64,000 bases of DNA from Macrococcus brunensis (GCF_004359615.1 NZ_SCWA01000007.1:37317-101316); one strand, 5' to 3'. Positions 44,991 to 54,618 are shown, counted from the first letter of the stretch. Numbers and translations are program-made. Notes: generated from the letters alone by a model not told the origin.

Positions 44991-45010
44991 AGGGCACCTA
45001 TAGATGCCCT
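44991..45010 (-). terminator. Weak hairpin after the MetE-type gene
   Basis: AGGGCA/TGCCCT stem six bases after the stop, with only a short T-rich tail (TTCTATT). Probable terminator. Confidence 0.5.
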
Positions 45011-45015
45011 CTGTC

Positions 45016-46158
45016 TTATTTCCCCGCTTCTGTAAAGTATTCTTCCGCAATCTCCTTAACCCATCTGAGTTTTGCCCACTGCTCTTCTTCTGACAGCAGA
45101 TTACCTTCTTCTGTTGAAGCGAAGCCGCACTGCGGGCTGATGCTCAGTCGTTCGACAGGTACATACTTTGCTGCTTCATCAATACGTGCTTTGACCTCTT
45201 CCTTGTCTTCAAGAGCCGGAAACTTGGAGGTGATGAGCCCAAGGACTACGTGTTTACCACCAGTGACTTTCTCAAGGGGTTCAAAGCCGCCTGCACGTTC
45301 TGTATCATACTCAAGATAGTAAGCATGTACATCCTCCCTGCCGAACAGTTCTTCAGCTACTTTTGTATACGGTCCTTCACTTGCCCAGTCTGACTGATAA
45401 TTTCCCCGGCAGACGTGTGTGTTGATGATAAGGTCACTCGGTGCCTGATGAATGACGCGGTTATTGATGTCAAGCAGTTCTGCTTTCAGTTCATCGAGCG
45501 GAATGGAAGTGCCGTTTCCTTCACCATGAATTTTTTTCGCTGTCTCCTCAGAAAGATGAATGCCCCACGAACAGTCATCCAGCTGCAGAACTTTGAGGCC
45601 TGCGTTATACAGATCATCAATCACCTGCTTATAAGTCTTGATAATATCTTCTTTCACTGCTTCTCGTGAATCGTAAATGGCTTCTACTGACTCCTTGACA
45701 CCTGGGCGTGTCAGTTCAACGAGCAGCTGTGCAGGGGCCGGAATTGTCTGTCTAACGGTTACATGGCTGGATGCATGGTCCCGGACAAACTTGAAGTGTT
45801 CGACGAATGGATGATTCTCACCTGAAATCTTGCTGACAAATTTGATGCTGTCTTTTCTCGTCTCAACATTATGGAACTGATAGCCCTGCTCCAGCAGCTG
45901 GCGTTCAATCCCATTAAAACCGAAGAAGAAATCCAGGTGCCAGTAGCTTCTTCTGAACTCTCCGTCAGTCACTGTTGTATAGCCTAGCTCTTCAAGCTTG
46001 CTGATCAGTGTGATGATTTCCTGATTTTCAACTTCAGTCAGCTGTTGCTGTGTGATTTCACCCTGTTCAAATTGACTGCGTGCTTTTTTCAGATTCTCCG
46101 GTCTCAGGAAGCTGCCCACATAATCAAATTTCGGTTGTACTGTCTTATCTGCTGTCAT
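45016..46158 (-). CDS. Cobalamin-independent methionine synthase-like methyltransferase (MetE C-terminal type, YxjG/YxjH)
   Basis: 380 residues, a stand-alone catalytic barrel. VGSFLRPENLKKA, TVTDGEFRRSYWHLDFF, VLQLDDCSWG, INTHVCRGNY with the zinc-ligand His-x-Cys, EYDTERAGGFEPL and ISPQCGFAS with the second Cys. It lacks the N-terminal half of MetE. Members methylate homocysteine from an unsettled methyl donor. The T-box leader upstream ties it to methionine (or its tRNA) supply. ATG after CGGAGGAATGAACA. Confidence 0.9.
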   Translation of the reverse strand: MTADKTVQPKFDYVGSFLRPENLKKARSQFEQGEITQQQLTEVENQEIITLISKLEELGYTTVTDGEFRRSYWHLDFFFGFNGIERQLLEQGYQFHNVETRKDSIKFVSKISGENHPFVEHFKFVRDHASSHVTVRQTIPAPAQLLVELTRPGVKESVEAIYDSREAVKEDIIKTYKQVIDDLYNAGLKVLQLDDCSWGIHLSEETAKKIHGEGNGTSIPLDELKAELLDINNRVIHQAPSDLIINTHVCRGNYQSDWASEGPYTKVAEELFGREDVHAYYLEYDTERAGGFEPLEKVTGGKHVVLGLITSKFPALEDKEEVKARIDEAAKYVPVERLSISPQCGFASTEEGNLLSEEEQWAKLRWVKEIAEEYFTEAGK

Positions 46159-46235
46159 TGTTCATTCCTCCGTTATTTTTAATTGTCTCTGTACTGAGTT
46201 CTATATCTAAATTCAACATGTCATATTCCATAGCA

Positions 46236-46529
46236 AATTAAAAAACCCCACACTCCTTTACTTATTAGTAAAGGGTGAGGGATTGCCCACGGTACCACCT
46301 TTATTCGCGCAGCCATCACTGACTGAGCCTCAGTAAGTACACAGAAGTATACTTTGACGTTGATAACGAGCGCCAACTCTCGGACATCACTTACTTGTTC
46401 ACACTTTCAGCTTGCAGCAAAGAGGCCATTTTTCATCACAAGTCTTTTGCTTCATTTCACCTACAGAAGCTCGCTGTTGAAAAGAACTTGTCATTACTAT
46501 TTCTCTTTTTCGCTTTCAGAATATTAAAT
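46236..46529 (-). promoter_or_regulatory. T-box leader (probably tRNA-Met) of the MetE-type gene
   Basis: The minus-strand leader carries the T-box sequence AAGGTGGTACCGTGG (46287-46301) followed by a strong terminator, with the stem from CCCCACACTCCTTTAC (46246-46261) against GTAAAGGGTGAGGG (46268-46281) and a T-run. About 230 bases of stem I-III lie 5' of it. I could not fix the specifier with certainty; ATG triplets occur in the expected part (about 46430-46445), and the gene product makes Met likely. Confidence 0.88.
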
Positions 46530-46536
46530 TAACGCT

Positions 46537-46565
46537 AGTATATAAAGACCATTCAGTCTCGTCAA
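46537..46565 (-). promoter_or_regulatory. Promoter of the T-box leader
   Basis: Minus strand TTGACG (46560-46565), 17-bp spacer, TATACT (46537-46542). Transcription would start near 46529. Confidence 0.75.
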
Positions 46566-46601
46566 CAAGAAATCAGAAAATTTTATATTGTCAAAAAGTG
46601 A

Positions 46602-46630
46602 TTGACATTCAATTGCTGACTGTATAAGAT
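46602..46630 (+). promoter_or_regulatory. Promoter of the SAM-riboswitch/metY-metA unit
   Basis: TTGACA (46602-46607), 17-bp spacer, TAAGAT (46625-46630), 20 bp ahead of the riboswitch. Confidence 0.75.
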
Positions 46631-46649
46631 AGTGATTAATTAAATACTG

Positions 46650-46786
46650 CTTATCCAGAGTGGTGGAGGGACTGGCCCTATGAAACCCGGCAACCTTTTC
46701 AGTAAGGTGCTAATTCCAGCAGGTATATCCTGAGAGATGAGTCTGTGCGTATGCACTTATCCCCTCCTGGATAAGTGTATTTTTTA
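46650..46786 (+). promoter_or_regulatory. SAM-I riboswitch (S box) with terminator
   Basis: CTTATCCAGAGTGGTGGAGG opens the aptamer, then CTGGCCCTATGAAACCCGGCA, GGTGCTAATTCC and the closing CTGAGAGATGAG, all diagnostic S-box parts. The terminator CACTTATCC (46754-46762)/GGATAAGTG (46769-46777) is followed by a T-run. SAM binding should stop metY-metA transcription. Confidence 0.96.
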
Positions 46787-46806
46787 TTTCAAGGAGGTTT
46801 TCAGTT

Positions 46807-48081
46807 ATGACAAATTATCAGTTCGAAACTTTACAGCTACATGCCGGTCTACCTGAGAAAAATGATGCGAATGCTAGAGCACTGCCTATCTATCAGACGA
46901 CTTCCTTCACTTTTGATGATACTGAGCATGCGGCTAATCTGTTCGGCTTAAAGGAAGCAGGGAATATCTACTCACGACTGACCAATCCGACGACAGCCGC
47001 TTTTGAAAGCCGTGTCGCTGCACTTGAAGGAGGGACTGCGGGACTTGCTGTTGCTTCAGGTATGGCAGCGGTCACCTATGCCCTGCAGGCACTGGCAGAA
47101 AGCGGTGATCATATTGTCGCTTCAAGCAGTCTGTACGGTGGTACTCATACATTACTGACGCATACTTTCCGTAAATACGGTATCAACGTCTCGCTTGTGG
47201 ATACTAAATGTCCTGAACAAGTTGAGGCTTCAATCCTGCCGCAGACAAAAGCAGTTTTCGTTGAGACTATCGGCAATCCTGAGGGGCATATTGAAGATAT
47301 CGAGACTCTCGCTGCAATCGCCAAAAAACATGATATTCCACTCGTTGTAGATAATACATTCGCTTCCCCCTATCTTTGCAGACCATTTGATCATGGTGCT
47401 AATATCGTTGTCCATTCAGCGACCAAGTTTCTCGGCGGCCACGGGACATCTATCGGCGGTGTCATTGTAGAAGGTGGCAATTTCAACTGGGGCAACGGTA
47501 AATTCAAGGGACTGAGCGACCCTGATCCTTCCTACCATGGCCTGAAGTTCTACGAAACATTCGGTGACGTCGCCTTCACTGCGAAAATCAGAACGACTCT
47601 TCTGCGTGATACAGGCGCTGCGCTTTCACCATTCAATGCTTTCCTGCTGGCACAAGGGCTGGAGACCCTCTCACTCCGTGTGGAACGTCACGTTTCAAAC
47701 GCAGAGAAAGTGGCAGCATTTCTGCAGCAGCATCCACAAGTTGAATGGGTCGACTATGCAGGTCTGTCAGGCAGTCCTTACTATGCACTGAAAGAGAAAT
47801 ATCTGCCAAAAGGTGCCGGCTCTATTTTCACGTTCGGCTTGAAAGGCGGCTATGAAGCCGGTCGTAAGTTTATCGAAGCGCTCGAGCTGTTTTCGCTGCT
47901 GGCCAATGTCGGTGATGCCAAGTCACTGATCATTCATCCAGCTTCAACAACTCATGCACAGCTCACGCCGGAGGAACAACTCGCAAGTGGCGTCAGACCT
48001 GAAACCATCCGTATCTCTATCGGCATCGAGCATATTGATGACATCCTCCAAGACCTAGAGAAAGGCTTCAGTGCCGTTTAA
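46807..48081 (+). CDS. metY: O-acetylhomoserine sulfhydrylase (homocysteine synthase)
   Basis: 424 residues, Cys/Met-metabolism PLP enzyme. LQLHAGLPEKNDANARALPIY at the start, YSRLTNPTTAAFESRVAALEGG, VDNTFASPYLCRPFDHGANI and the PLP Lys in HSATKFLGGHGTSIGGVIV; the length (about 425) and insertions are those of MetY, not MetB/MetC. Makes homocysteine directly from O-acetylhomoserine and sulphide. Followed without a gap by metA, which supplies its substrate. SAM riboswitch controlled; AAGGAGG precedes the ATG. Confidence 0.95.
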   Translation: MTNYQFETLQLHAGLPEKNDANARALPIYQTTSFTFDDTEHAANLFGLKEAGNIYSRLTNPTTAAFESRVAALEGGTAGLAVASGMAAVTYALQALAESGDHIVASSSLYGGTHTLLTHTFRKYGINVSLVDTKCPEQVEASILPQTKAVFVETIGNPEGHIEDIETLAAIAKKHDIPLVVDNTFASPYLCRPFDHGANIVVHSATKFLGGHGTSIGGVIVEGGNFNWGNGKFKGLSDPDPSYHGLKFYETFGDVAFTAKIRTTLLRDTGAALSPFNAFLLAQGLETLSLRVERHVSNAEKVAAFLQQHPQVEWVDYAGLSGSPYYALKEKYLPKGAGSIFTFGLKGGYEAGRKFIEALELFSLLANVGDAKSLIIHPASTTHAQLTPEEQLASGVRPETIRISIGIEHIDDILQDLEKGFSAV

Positions 48082-48945
48082 ATGACGATCACGCATACTA
48101 ACTGCCATCCAGAAACACTGAGTGACCTGCAGCTGGATGAATCATCAGGGAATAATAGCGATATCCGCCTCTTAGTCATCAATCTGATGCCGAACAAACA
48201 ACGTGCTGAACAGCAGCTGCTGCAGATATTTCACAGTCTCCCTGTCGATATCAGGGTCACGTTCGCTTATATCGATAACCCAGAGTCTGTTAATCCTGCT
48301 TATTATGCCTGCCAGTCTTATTATGTACCGGCAGATAACGTCAATCCTGAGCAGTTTGATGGTCTGATTATCACAGGCGCACCGCTCGAACACCTTGATT
48401 ACGAAGAAGTCCGTTATATCAGCACACTTCGTCGACTGACTGACCGGCTGCAGGCAATACCTTACCGTCTTTTTATATGCTGGGGGGCTCTCTTCGCGCT
48501 TCATCACTATTATGGCATCGAAAAAAAACTGCTGCCGCAGAAATTATCAGGTATCTATCCATATTATATAACCCAGGAGCATCCGCTGACAGAAGGCCTG
48601 GTGCCTTTCTATCAAGTGCCTCAGTCCAGACATGCTACTGTTGAACTGGATACTCAGTCAGAAGTCATAGTTCTGTCCTTTAATGATGAGCTGGGCCCTG
48701 ATATCATCTCAACCTCTGATTCACATGACACTTTTCTGCTCGGGCATCTGGAATACGACACTGACACACTGAAAGAAGAATATAGCCGGGACTCACAGAA
48801 AAATAATGCCTATATTCCCGCCCATTATTTCCCGGATAATCTACCCTCGAATCAACCCGTCAATCAGTGGTCACATCACGCCAGACAGTTTTATATGAAC
48901 TGGCTCACCTTAATAGTGAAACATAAAAATGAGCAAACCGGATAA
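48082..48945 (+). CDS. metA: Homoserine O-acetyltransferase, MetA (HTS) family
   Basis: 287 residues. LLVINLMPNKQRAEQQLLQIF, FDGLIITGAPLEHLDYEEV, catalytic Cys133 in FICWGALFALHHYYGI, and YPYYITQEHPLTEGL; a His-Glu pair further on completes the triad region. In MetA a Glu after TGAPL goes with acetyl-CoA use and Gly with succinyl-CoA. Here it is Glu103, so an acetyltransferase, in agreement with the adjacent MetY. Starts immediately after the metY stop and has no strong ribosome site of its own (translational coupling). Confidence 0.92.
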   Translation: MTITHTNCHPETLSDLQLDESSGNNSDIRLLVINLMPNKQRAEQQLLQIFHSLPVDIRVTFAYIDNPESVNPAYYACQSYYVPADNVNPEQFDGLIITGAPLEHLDYEEVRYISTLRRLTDRLQAIPYRLFICWGALFALHHYYGIEKKLLPQKLSGIYPYYITQEHPLTEGLVPFYQVPQSRHATVELDTQSEVIVLSFNDELGPDIISTSDSHDTFLLGHLEYDTDTLKEEYSRDSQKNNAYIPAHYFPDNLPSNQPVNQWSHHARQFYMNWLTLIVKHKNEQTG

Positions 48946-48947
48946 AA

Positions 48948-48976
48948 AAGACGCGCAAATTAACTTTGCGCGTCTT
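48948..48976. terminator. Terminator after metA
   Basis: AAGACGCGCAAA/TTTGCGCGTCTT, a 12-bp perfect stem with a short loop; it can also serve the convergent OYE gene, whose end lies 10 bp away. Confidence 0.85.
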
Positions 48977-48985
48977 GTCATATGA

Positions 48986-50194
48986 CTAGCGTCGTCTAGG
49001 TGATAAAGCAGCGGGTCCATGTGTTCTGATCAGATGGAAAATCGGTGACCAGGCATTGGTATGCTTCAGTGGCGGCAGCCCTCGACCGAGACGGCTGATC
49101 TGCTGTTCATAATAAGTCAGACCTGAGAAACCGCCAAGTGTCTGATCGAGTAACTTGATACCTGTTGTCAGACGCGGAAGCTCTATATCTCGATAAGTGC
49201 CGTTGGCCAGACGATTGGGCAAATCCGGACGCAGCACGAGCGGTCTAGCGATACCGATCATGGCCACATCAGTCTGTGCAAGTGCATCTACCATACTTGT
49301 CTTCTTACGGAAGCCCCCGATGACTGCTATCGGGACATCAACTTCTTGACTGATTTTCTGTGCATAATCCAGAAAATAGACTTCACCGTCACTCATCATT
49401 TTCGGTTTCTCATAGTCCCCACCTGAGATTTCGACTAAATCAATACCGAGTTCTGCCATCTGTCTGATGACTGCAGTTGATTCTTCTTCAGTGAAACTGC
49501 CTTCCCTGAAGTCAGTGGAATTGATTTTCAGACTGATCGGATAATCTTTGCCAAGTGCAGCACGCATTCCTTCGTAGACTTCTACTAGAAACCGCATACG
49601 GTTCTCTAAAGTTCCGCCGTACTCATCTGTGCGCTGATTATCACGCGGTGAAAGAAACTGGCTCACTAGATAGCCATGTGCACCATGAATTTGTACACCT
49701 GTAAAACCTGCTTTCTTCGCTACTTCAGCAGTTGTGACAAAACGCTGCACAGTATCCTTGATTTCTTCTATCGTCATCGCCCGTGGTGCATTGAAACCAC
49801 TGCCGGCCGGTCCTGTAATCGGCACTGCACTTGGTGCCACAGGTTTCTTAGTCATCGACTTCGGACTTTGTTTACCCGGATGGTTAATCTGCATCCAGAT
49901 ATGACTGTCATCTTCAGTGCCGGCTTCTGCCCATTTCTTCAACATCTCTAAATGTCTTTCATCTTCAATGACGACATTGCCCGGTTCTCCTAAATAGCGG
50001 CTGTCGACCATGACATTGCCGGTGAGCGACATACCGATACCGCCATGCGCCCAGCGACGATAGACATGAATGAGCTCTTCTGTAGGACCATAATCCTTTG
50101 TCCCAAGTGCCTCGCTCATCGCTCCTTTATAGAGACGATTCTTAATCGTAATCCCGTTCTTCAATGTCAGGGGCTCAAATAACTGTTTTGTCAT
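48986..50194 (-). CDS. NADH:flavin oxidoreductase / old yellow enzyme family
   Basis: 402 residues, FMN TIM barrel. LFEPLTLKNGITIKNRLYKGAMSE, IWMQINHPGKQSP, FTGVQIHGAHGYLVSQFLSP with His/His substrate ligands, NRMRFLVEVYEGMRA and PIAVIGGFRKKTSMVDALAQT. Reduces activated alkenes or acts like 2,4-dienoyl-CoA reductase, but without the C-terminal extra domain. I place the start at ATG 50194 after AAAGGAG; the longer frame adds 24 residues lacking a site. Confidence 0.88.
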   Translation of the reverse strand: MTKQLFEPLTLKNGITIKNRLYKGAMSEALGTKDYGPTEELIHVYRRWAHGGIGMSLTGNVMVDSRYLGEPGNVVIEDERHLEMLKKWAEAGTEDDSHIWMQINHPGKQSPKSMTKKPVAPSAVPITGPAGSGFNAPRAMTIEEIKDTVQRFVTTAEVAKKAGFTGVQIHGAHGYLVSQFLSPRDNQRTDEYGGTLENRMRFLVEVYEGMRAALGKDYPISLKINSTDFREGSFTEEESTAVIRQMAELGIDLVEISGGDYEKPKMMSDGEVYFLDYAQKISQEVDVPIAVIGGFRKKTSMVDALAQTDVAMIGIARPLVLRPDLPNRLANGTYRDIELPRLTTGIKLLDQTLGGFSGLTYYEQQISRLGRGLPPLKHTNAWSPIFHLIRTHGPAALSPRRR

Positions 50195-50403
50195 ATCACT
50201 CACTCCTTTTGACTTAATTGTACCCGTTAAAGTCTTATAACCAAACAAAACTGCACGCCTTGACATACAGTTACGATTATTCAGATATATTTTACCACTA
50301 TGATTTTTAATTTTATGGTAGTAATATTATTATCATGAATATGTTATAGTTAATTTACACTATGATATTAAATCTATATATTCTATCAAGGGAGGCATGT
50401 CTC

Positions 50404-50694
50404 ATGAACTATGTAGGTCAATCTGTAAAAGCCAACTATATCAAAGGATTCGAAAGTATCGGCGGCAACTTACATTTCTACGATGACGGCTTTGAATTTA
50501 AACCACATGCACTTAATATCCAGAAGCACAATCCATTCATTTATTACAACGACATTTCATCTGTCTCTAAACGTAATACATTAGGTCTTGTTCCTAACGG
50601 GATTCTTGTAAGCACTAAAGACGGTACTGAGCATAAACTTGTGGTTTTCAATCGTCAACACATCATGCGTTTTCTTGATGAAGTTAGATCTTAA
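50404..50694 (+). CDS. Small GRAM/bacterial PH-like protein
   Basis: 96 residues. NYVGQSVKANYIKGFESIGGN, HFYDDGFEFKPHALNIQKH, IYYNDISSVSKRNTLGLVPNG and HKLVVFNRQHIMRFLDEVRS give the strand pattern of a GRAM/PH domain. Such proteins are cytosolic and of unknown role in Firmicutes. Start ATG 50404 after GGGAGG. Ends inside an unusually long perfect terminator. Confidence 0.75.
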   Translation: MNYVGQSVKANYIKGFESIGGNLHFYDDGFEFKPHALNIQKHNPFIYYNDISSVSKRNTLGLVPNGILVSTKDGTEHKLVVFNRQHIMRFLDEVRS

Positions 50695-50748
50695 CAGCAA
50701 ATTGACCCAAACGGTGACTGTTTGGGTCAATTTGCTGTTAAGACTTTT
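50691..50748. terminator. Terminator with 22-bp perfect stem
   Basis: Arms 50691-50712 and 50720-50741 are exact reverse complements around a GGTGACT loop, followed by seven T. The stem begins within the last codon and stop of the PH-like gene. Confidence 0.9.
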
Positions 50749-50749
50749 T

Positions 50750-51778
50750 TTATCTGATTGCGGATTCAAGTACCTTAAATGTCAATGTTTCTGTATCTAT
50801 CTCCGCCTGCAGACCATAAGGCAGTATGCATTTCGGCTCATTATGACCAAAGCTCGCGTTATAAAGAATAGGCAGATTTTCATGACCGTATTCCTGCATA
50901 ATCTTCTGCCAGGATAGTTTGTATTCATCGTAGTAAACATTATTCTGCGGTTTACCGACTATCACACCATTCACGGCATCAAATATACCCATTGCAGCAA
51001 AAGAACGCAGCTCTTCTTCTAGTTCATGCGGCTTAATATAGACTTCTGAGGTCTCTACAAAAAAGATAGCCCCTTTAAACTGATCAACTGTCGGAAAGAT
51101 GGATACACCTCTTAGTTTTGCCAGACTTTCCAGACAGCCACCGATTAAATGTCCCTGCACTTTACCGCTCCCGTTCAAAATTTCATAGCCACTATTTAAC
51201 ATTCTATCACGTGCTATAAATTGATTCTCCGGCTCCCATTTAAGTCCATACTGTCTCATCTGTGCTGCCGGCTTTATTTCTCCTATCACTTCACTACTGA
51301 ACCAAGTCTTTTTAATGTTATCAACTGTATAATCATCCATCTCAACATTCTCCGCAAAATCAGTGAGGAGTGCCGGACCATAACTGCTTGAGATGCCTGC
51401 CTGGTAAAACATCAGATGCTGAACCGTTGTATCAGAATAACCTGAGAATACTTTCGGATTTTTTCTAAGAATGTCAAAATCGATATAAGGTAGCAATCTA
51501 ATCGATTCATATCCACCGATTGCACAGATAATCCCTTTTACTTCTTTGTCCTGCAAAGCTTGGTGCAAGTCCTGTGCACGTTTTTCAGGATGCTGATAGA
51601 GATATTCAATTCCTTTCAATGCATGCGGCATTACTTTCACATGTAGTCCAAATACTTTCTCCAGCCGCTCAATCCCTTGTTCTGTCCGCCATCTGAGGTT
51701 CTCCTCTCCTGCCAGGCCGCTGGATAATGACACTAAAGCTACTGTATCTCCTTTTTTTAATTTTACCGGCTTGATCAT
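50750..51778 (-). CDS. S66 family peptidase (LD-carboxypeptidase / MccF-like)
   Basis: 342 residues. The nucleophile elbow FSGYSDTTVQHLMFY carries the catalytic Ser, with ICAIGGYESIRLLPYID before it. GHLIGGCLESLAKLRGVS and EVYIKPHELEEELRSFAAMG supply the Glu, and YNASFGHNEPKCILPYG the His. Fits MccF-like carboxypeptidases that cleave peptidyl-nucleotide antibiotics more than muropeptide LdcA, but the target is unproven. Cytosolic. Single gene. Confidence 0.87.
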   Translation of the reverse strand: MIKPVKLKKGDTVALVSLSSGLAGEENLRWRTEQGIERLEKVFGLHVKVMPHALKGIEYLYQHPEKRAQDLHQALQDKEVKGIICAIGGYESIRLLPYIDFDILRKNPKVFSGYSDTTVQHLMFYQAGISSSYGPALLTDFAENVEMDDYTVDNIKKTWFSSEVIGEIKPAAQMRQYGLKWEPENQFIARDRMLNSGYEILNGSGKVQGHLIGGCLESLAKLRGVSIFPTVDQFKGAIFFVETSEVYIKPHELEEELRSFAAMGIFDAVNGVIVGKPQNNVYYDEYKLSWQKIMQEYGHENLPILYNASFGHNEPKCILPYGLQAEIDTETLTFKVLESAIR

Positions 51779-51812
51779 CTTAACATCCCCTTTATTTGTT
51801 TCATTACATTAT

Positions 51813-51844
51813 ACAAAAAAACGCATGCTGTATCAGCACGCGTT
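51813..51844 (-). terminator. Hairpin with T-run upstream of the S66 start
   Basis: AACGCATGCTG/CAGCACGCGTT hairpin with a minus-strand T-run, placed directly after the copA stop. Terminator of csoR-copA. Confidence 0.8.
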
Positions 51845-51848
51845 GATA

Positions 51849-54227
51849 TTATCTAATATTAATTGTTTTCAGTCTCAGCGCATTCGTCACAACACTGACT
51901 GAGGACAGCGCCATTGCAGCCCCTGCTATCCACGGTGCCAGCAGACCAAGTGCTGCTACCGGGATACCGAGCACATTATAACCGAATGCAAAGCCTAAGT
52001 TCTGTTTGATATTGCGAATCGTCGCATGGCTGATTTTAATCGCTTCTGGTATCAGTGTCAGTTCACCGCCCAGTATCGTTACATCTGCTGCTTCAATTGC
52101 CACTTCTGTCCCTGTACCGATGGCAATACCAATATCAGCTAATGCAAGGGCTGGTGCATCATTGATACCATCACCGACCATCGCGACTTTTCGTCCTGCT
52201 GCCTGCAGCTGTCTGATTTTCTCTGCTTTGTCTTCAGGCAGTACCTGGGCAATGACGTTATCAATACCGACAGACTGAGCAATGGCTTTCGCTGTGCGTT
52301 CGTTATCACCTGTCAGCATGATGACATCAATCCCCATGTCCTGCATGTCATGAATCGCAGCTGCAGCTGATGCTTTCACTGTATCCTGCACCGCAACGAT
52401 GCCTCGGATCTGGCCATCAACCGCAATAAGCATAGCCGTCTTGCCTTGCTGTTCATAACGAGCCATCTCATCAACCACATGCGACACAGCAATATTTTGC
52501 TCTGCTATCAGTTTGCAGTTACCAATCAGGATACGATGTCCGTCAATCTGTGTTTCAATACCGTGACCCGGTATCGCTTCAAAATACTCCGGTTCTTTTA
52601 AAGCGAGCTGCTGTTCTTTTGCATAATCGACGATGGCTGTTGCCAAAGGGTGTTCAGACGCTTTTTCACTGGCTGCCAGGTACTGCAGGGTTTCAGTGTC
52701 ACCTGTAAAGTCCGTCACTTCTGGTTTCCCTTTTGTCACCGTCCCTGTCTTGTCTAAGACAATCGTATCAATCGCATGTGTCCGTTCTAAATGTTCGCCG
52801 CCTTTAAAGAGGATACCTTGTTCAGCTGCACGGCCAGTACCGACCATAATCGAAGTCGGTGTAGCCAGTCCGAGTGCACAAGGGCAGGCAATCACAAGAA
52901 CAGCGATGGCCGCAACAAGGGCGGGTTCAAATGAAGCAGGGGTCACAAACAGTATCCAGACCAGGAATGTCAGTACTGCAAGGCCGATGACAAGCGGGAC
53001 GAAATAACCTGAGATCATATCTGCCATACGTTGAATCGGTGCTTTAGATCCCTGCGCCTGTTCAACGACTTTGACGATAGACTGCAGCGCCGTATCCCGA
53101 CCTACTTTCGTCGCACGCATGGTTATATGCCCGTTCTTATTAAGGGTGGCACCTATCACTGTATCAGTGACTGTTTTCTCTGCAGGAATCGATTCACCTG
53201 TCAGCATCGACTCATCAATCGCTGTGTATCCTTTAACAATCACACCGTCTACAGGTACTTTCTCACCCGGCTTAACAATGAGTGTGTCCCCCACTTTCAC
53301 TGCTTCGACCGGCATCATCACTTCTTCATTATTACGGATGATTCTCGCTTCTTTGGCCTGCAGACTCAGCAGTGAAGATAATGCACGGGTGGTCTGTGAT
53401 TTAGCGCGTGCTTCTAAATATTTCCCGAAGAGAATTAGTGTGATCAGTACAGCACTTGTCTCAAAATAGAGATGCGGTTGATACGCTGGCTGCCGAACAG
53501 TTTTCACGGCTTCATAGAGACTATAGAAAAAAGCAGCACTTGTGCCGAGTGCGACAAGTACATCCATATTTGCACCACCGCTTCTTAAGTTCTTATAGGC
53601 ACCGACATAAAACTGCCAGCCGATAATGAACTGCACCGGCACTGCAAGCGCAAACTGAAACCACGGATTCATCATGATGTGTGGCAAATGAATGCCAAAA
53701 ATGTGCGTCAGCATTGTCAGAAAGAGCGGTAAAGATAAAAGAGCTGAAATAATAAGTTTATATTTTTTCTTTTTCAGCGCCTCTTCTTTTTCATCTGCTT
53801 TTTCTGCATTGCCTGATTTTGCTTTCGCATCATAACCGAGCTTCTGTATGCGCTGGATGATAGCTGCGTCATCCATATTACCCGGATAATATTCTACGAC
53901 TGCACTTTCAGTCGTCAGATTGACCGTCGCTGATTTAATTTCCGGCTGTTTATTCAGGACTCTCTCAATACGGCTAGAACATGCGGCGCACGTCATACCC
54001 ATGACATCAAATTCACTTTGTGTCGCTTTGACATGATAGCCCAGTTTCTCGACTCTCTCAGTCAAATCGTCCACCGTTACTTTGTCACTATCGTAATCAA
54101 TGGCTGCCTGTTCAGTTGTCAGATTCACTTTGGCATCGACACCGTCCATTTTGTTCAGCACTTTCTCAATTCGTGTTGAACATGCGGCGCACGTCATGCC
54201 TTCAATAGGTAAGTTCACTTGTTTCAT
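51849..54227 (-). CDS. copA: Copper-exporting P1B-type ATPase
   Basis: 792 residues. Two N-terminal heavy-metal-associated domains with GMTCAACS (about 10-17 and 78-85), about eight membrane helices, the transport motif [10 protein letters not shown], the phosphorylation loop [11 protein letters not shown], the actuator TGES, the HP motif SEHPLA and [16 protein letters not shown]. Exports Cu(I) from the cytosol. ATG 54227 after TAGGTG. Directly follows csoR, so copper induces it. No copZ chaperone gene lies in this window. Confidence 0.96.
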   Translation of the reverse strand: MKQVNLPIEGMTCAACSTRIEKVLNKMDGVDAKVNLTTEQAAIDYDSDKVTVDDLTERVEKLGYHVKATQSEFDVMGMTCAACSSRIERVLNKQPEIKSATVNLTTESAVVEYYPGNMDDAAIIQRIQKLGYDAKAKSGNAEKADEKEEALKKKKYKLIISALLSLPLFLTMLTHIFGIHLPHIMMNPWFQFALAVPVQFIIGWQFYVGAYKNLRSGGANMDVLVALGTSAAFFYSLYEAVKTVRQPAYQPHLYFETSAVLITLILFGKYLEARAKSQTTRALSSLLSLQAKEARIIRNNEEVMMPVEAVKVGDTLIVKPGEKVPVDGVIVKGYTAIDESMLTGESIPAEKTVTDTVIGATLNKNGHITMRATKVGRDTALQSIVKVVEQAQGSKAPIQRMADMISGYFVPLVIGLAVLTFLVWILFVTPASFEPALVAAIAVLVIACPCALGLATPTSIMVGTGRAAEQGILFKGGEHLERTHAIDTIVLDKTGTVTKGKPEVTDFTGDTETLQYLAASEKASEHPLATAIVDYAKEQQLALKEPEYFEAIPGHGIETQIDGHRILIGNCKLIAEQNIAVSHVVDEMARYEQQGKTAMLIAVDGQIRGIVAVQDTVKASAAAAIHDMQDMGIDVIMLTGDNERTAKAIAQSVGIDNVIAQVLPEDKAEKIRQLQAAGRKVAMVGDGINDAPALALADIGIAIGTGTEVAIEAADVTILGGELTLIPEAIKISHATIRNIKQNLGFAFGYNVLGIPVAALGLLAPWIAGAAMALSSVSVVTNALRLKTINIR

Positions 54228-54236
54228 TATTGACAC

Positions 54237-54536
54237 CTACTTTCCGAATTGTCGTAATACCTTCATCAGTTCATCTATGGATGCTTCTCCTTCACCTTTA
54301 CGAATCGCATCTGCCACACAATGGTTCATATGACGTTCAGTCACTGAAAAACCGACTTGTTTGAGAGCCGACTCAATCGCACTAATCTGGATTAGAATAT
54401 CGACGCAGTAACGATCCTCTTCTATCATCTTCTGGATACCGCGTACTTGTCCTTCAATACGTTTCAGTCGCTTCAGCATCTTGTCTTTTTCTTCTGTATT
54501 TCTTGGCGTTACAGCATGTTTATGCTCTGCAGTCAT
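54237..54536 (-). CDS. csoR: Copper-sensing repressor CsoR
   Basis: 99 residues, all-helical DUF156 protein. LKRLKRIEGQVRGIQKMIEED is the first helix, the Cu(I) ligands are Cys in DRYCVDILIQISA, His and Cys in RHMNHCVADAI. Releases DNA upon Cu(I) binding. First gene of the csoR-copA operon, nine bases ahead of copA. A TATAC...GTATA operator lies 14 bp upstream. Confidence 0.95.
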   Translation of the reverse strand: MTAEHKHAVTPRNTEEKDKMLKRLKRIEGQVRGIQKMIEEDRYCVDILIQISAIESALKQVGFSVTERHMNHCVADAIRKGEGEASIDELMKVLRQFGK

Positions 54537-54549
54537 CTCAACACTCCTT

Positions 54550-54568
54550 TATACGGATGGGGGGTATA
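54550..54568. promoter_or_regulatory. CsoR operator
   Basis: TATACGGATGGGGGGTATA: TATAC/GTATA arms around a G-rich centre, the CsoR box style, between the csoR promoter region and its start. Confidence 0.75.
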
Positions 54569-54585
54569 TTTTTCTTCAAAAAAAT

Positions 54586-54618
54586 ATAAGATGGAACTTT
54601 TCTACAGTTCCATCTTAT
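54586..54618 (-). terminator. Terminator of the GNAT/hydrolase transcript
   Basis: ATAAGATGGAACT (54586-54598)/AGTTCCATCTTAT (54606-54618), a 13-bp perfect stem, minus-strand tail ATTTTTTTG. Confidence 0.85.

Noticed and set aside
46567..46581. CodY box before metY
   Set aside because: Four mismatches to the consensus in an A-rich stretch; not better than chance here.
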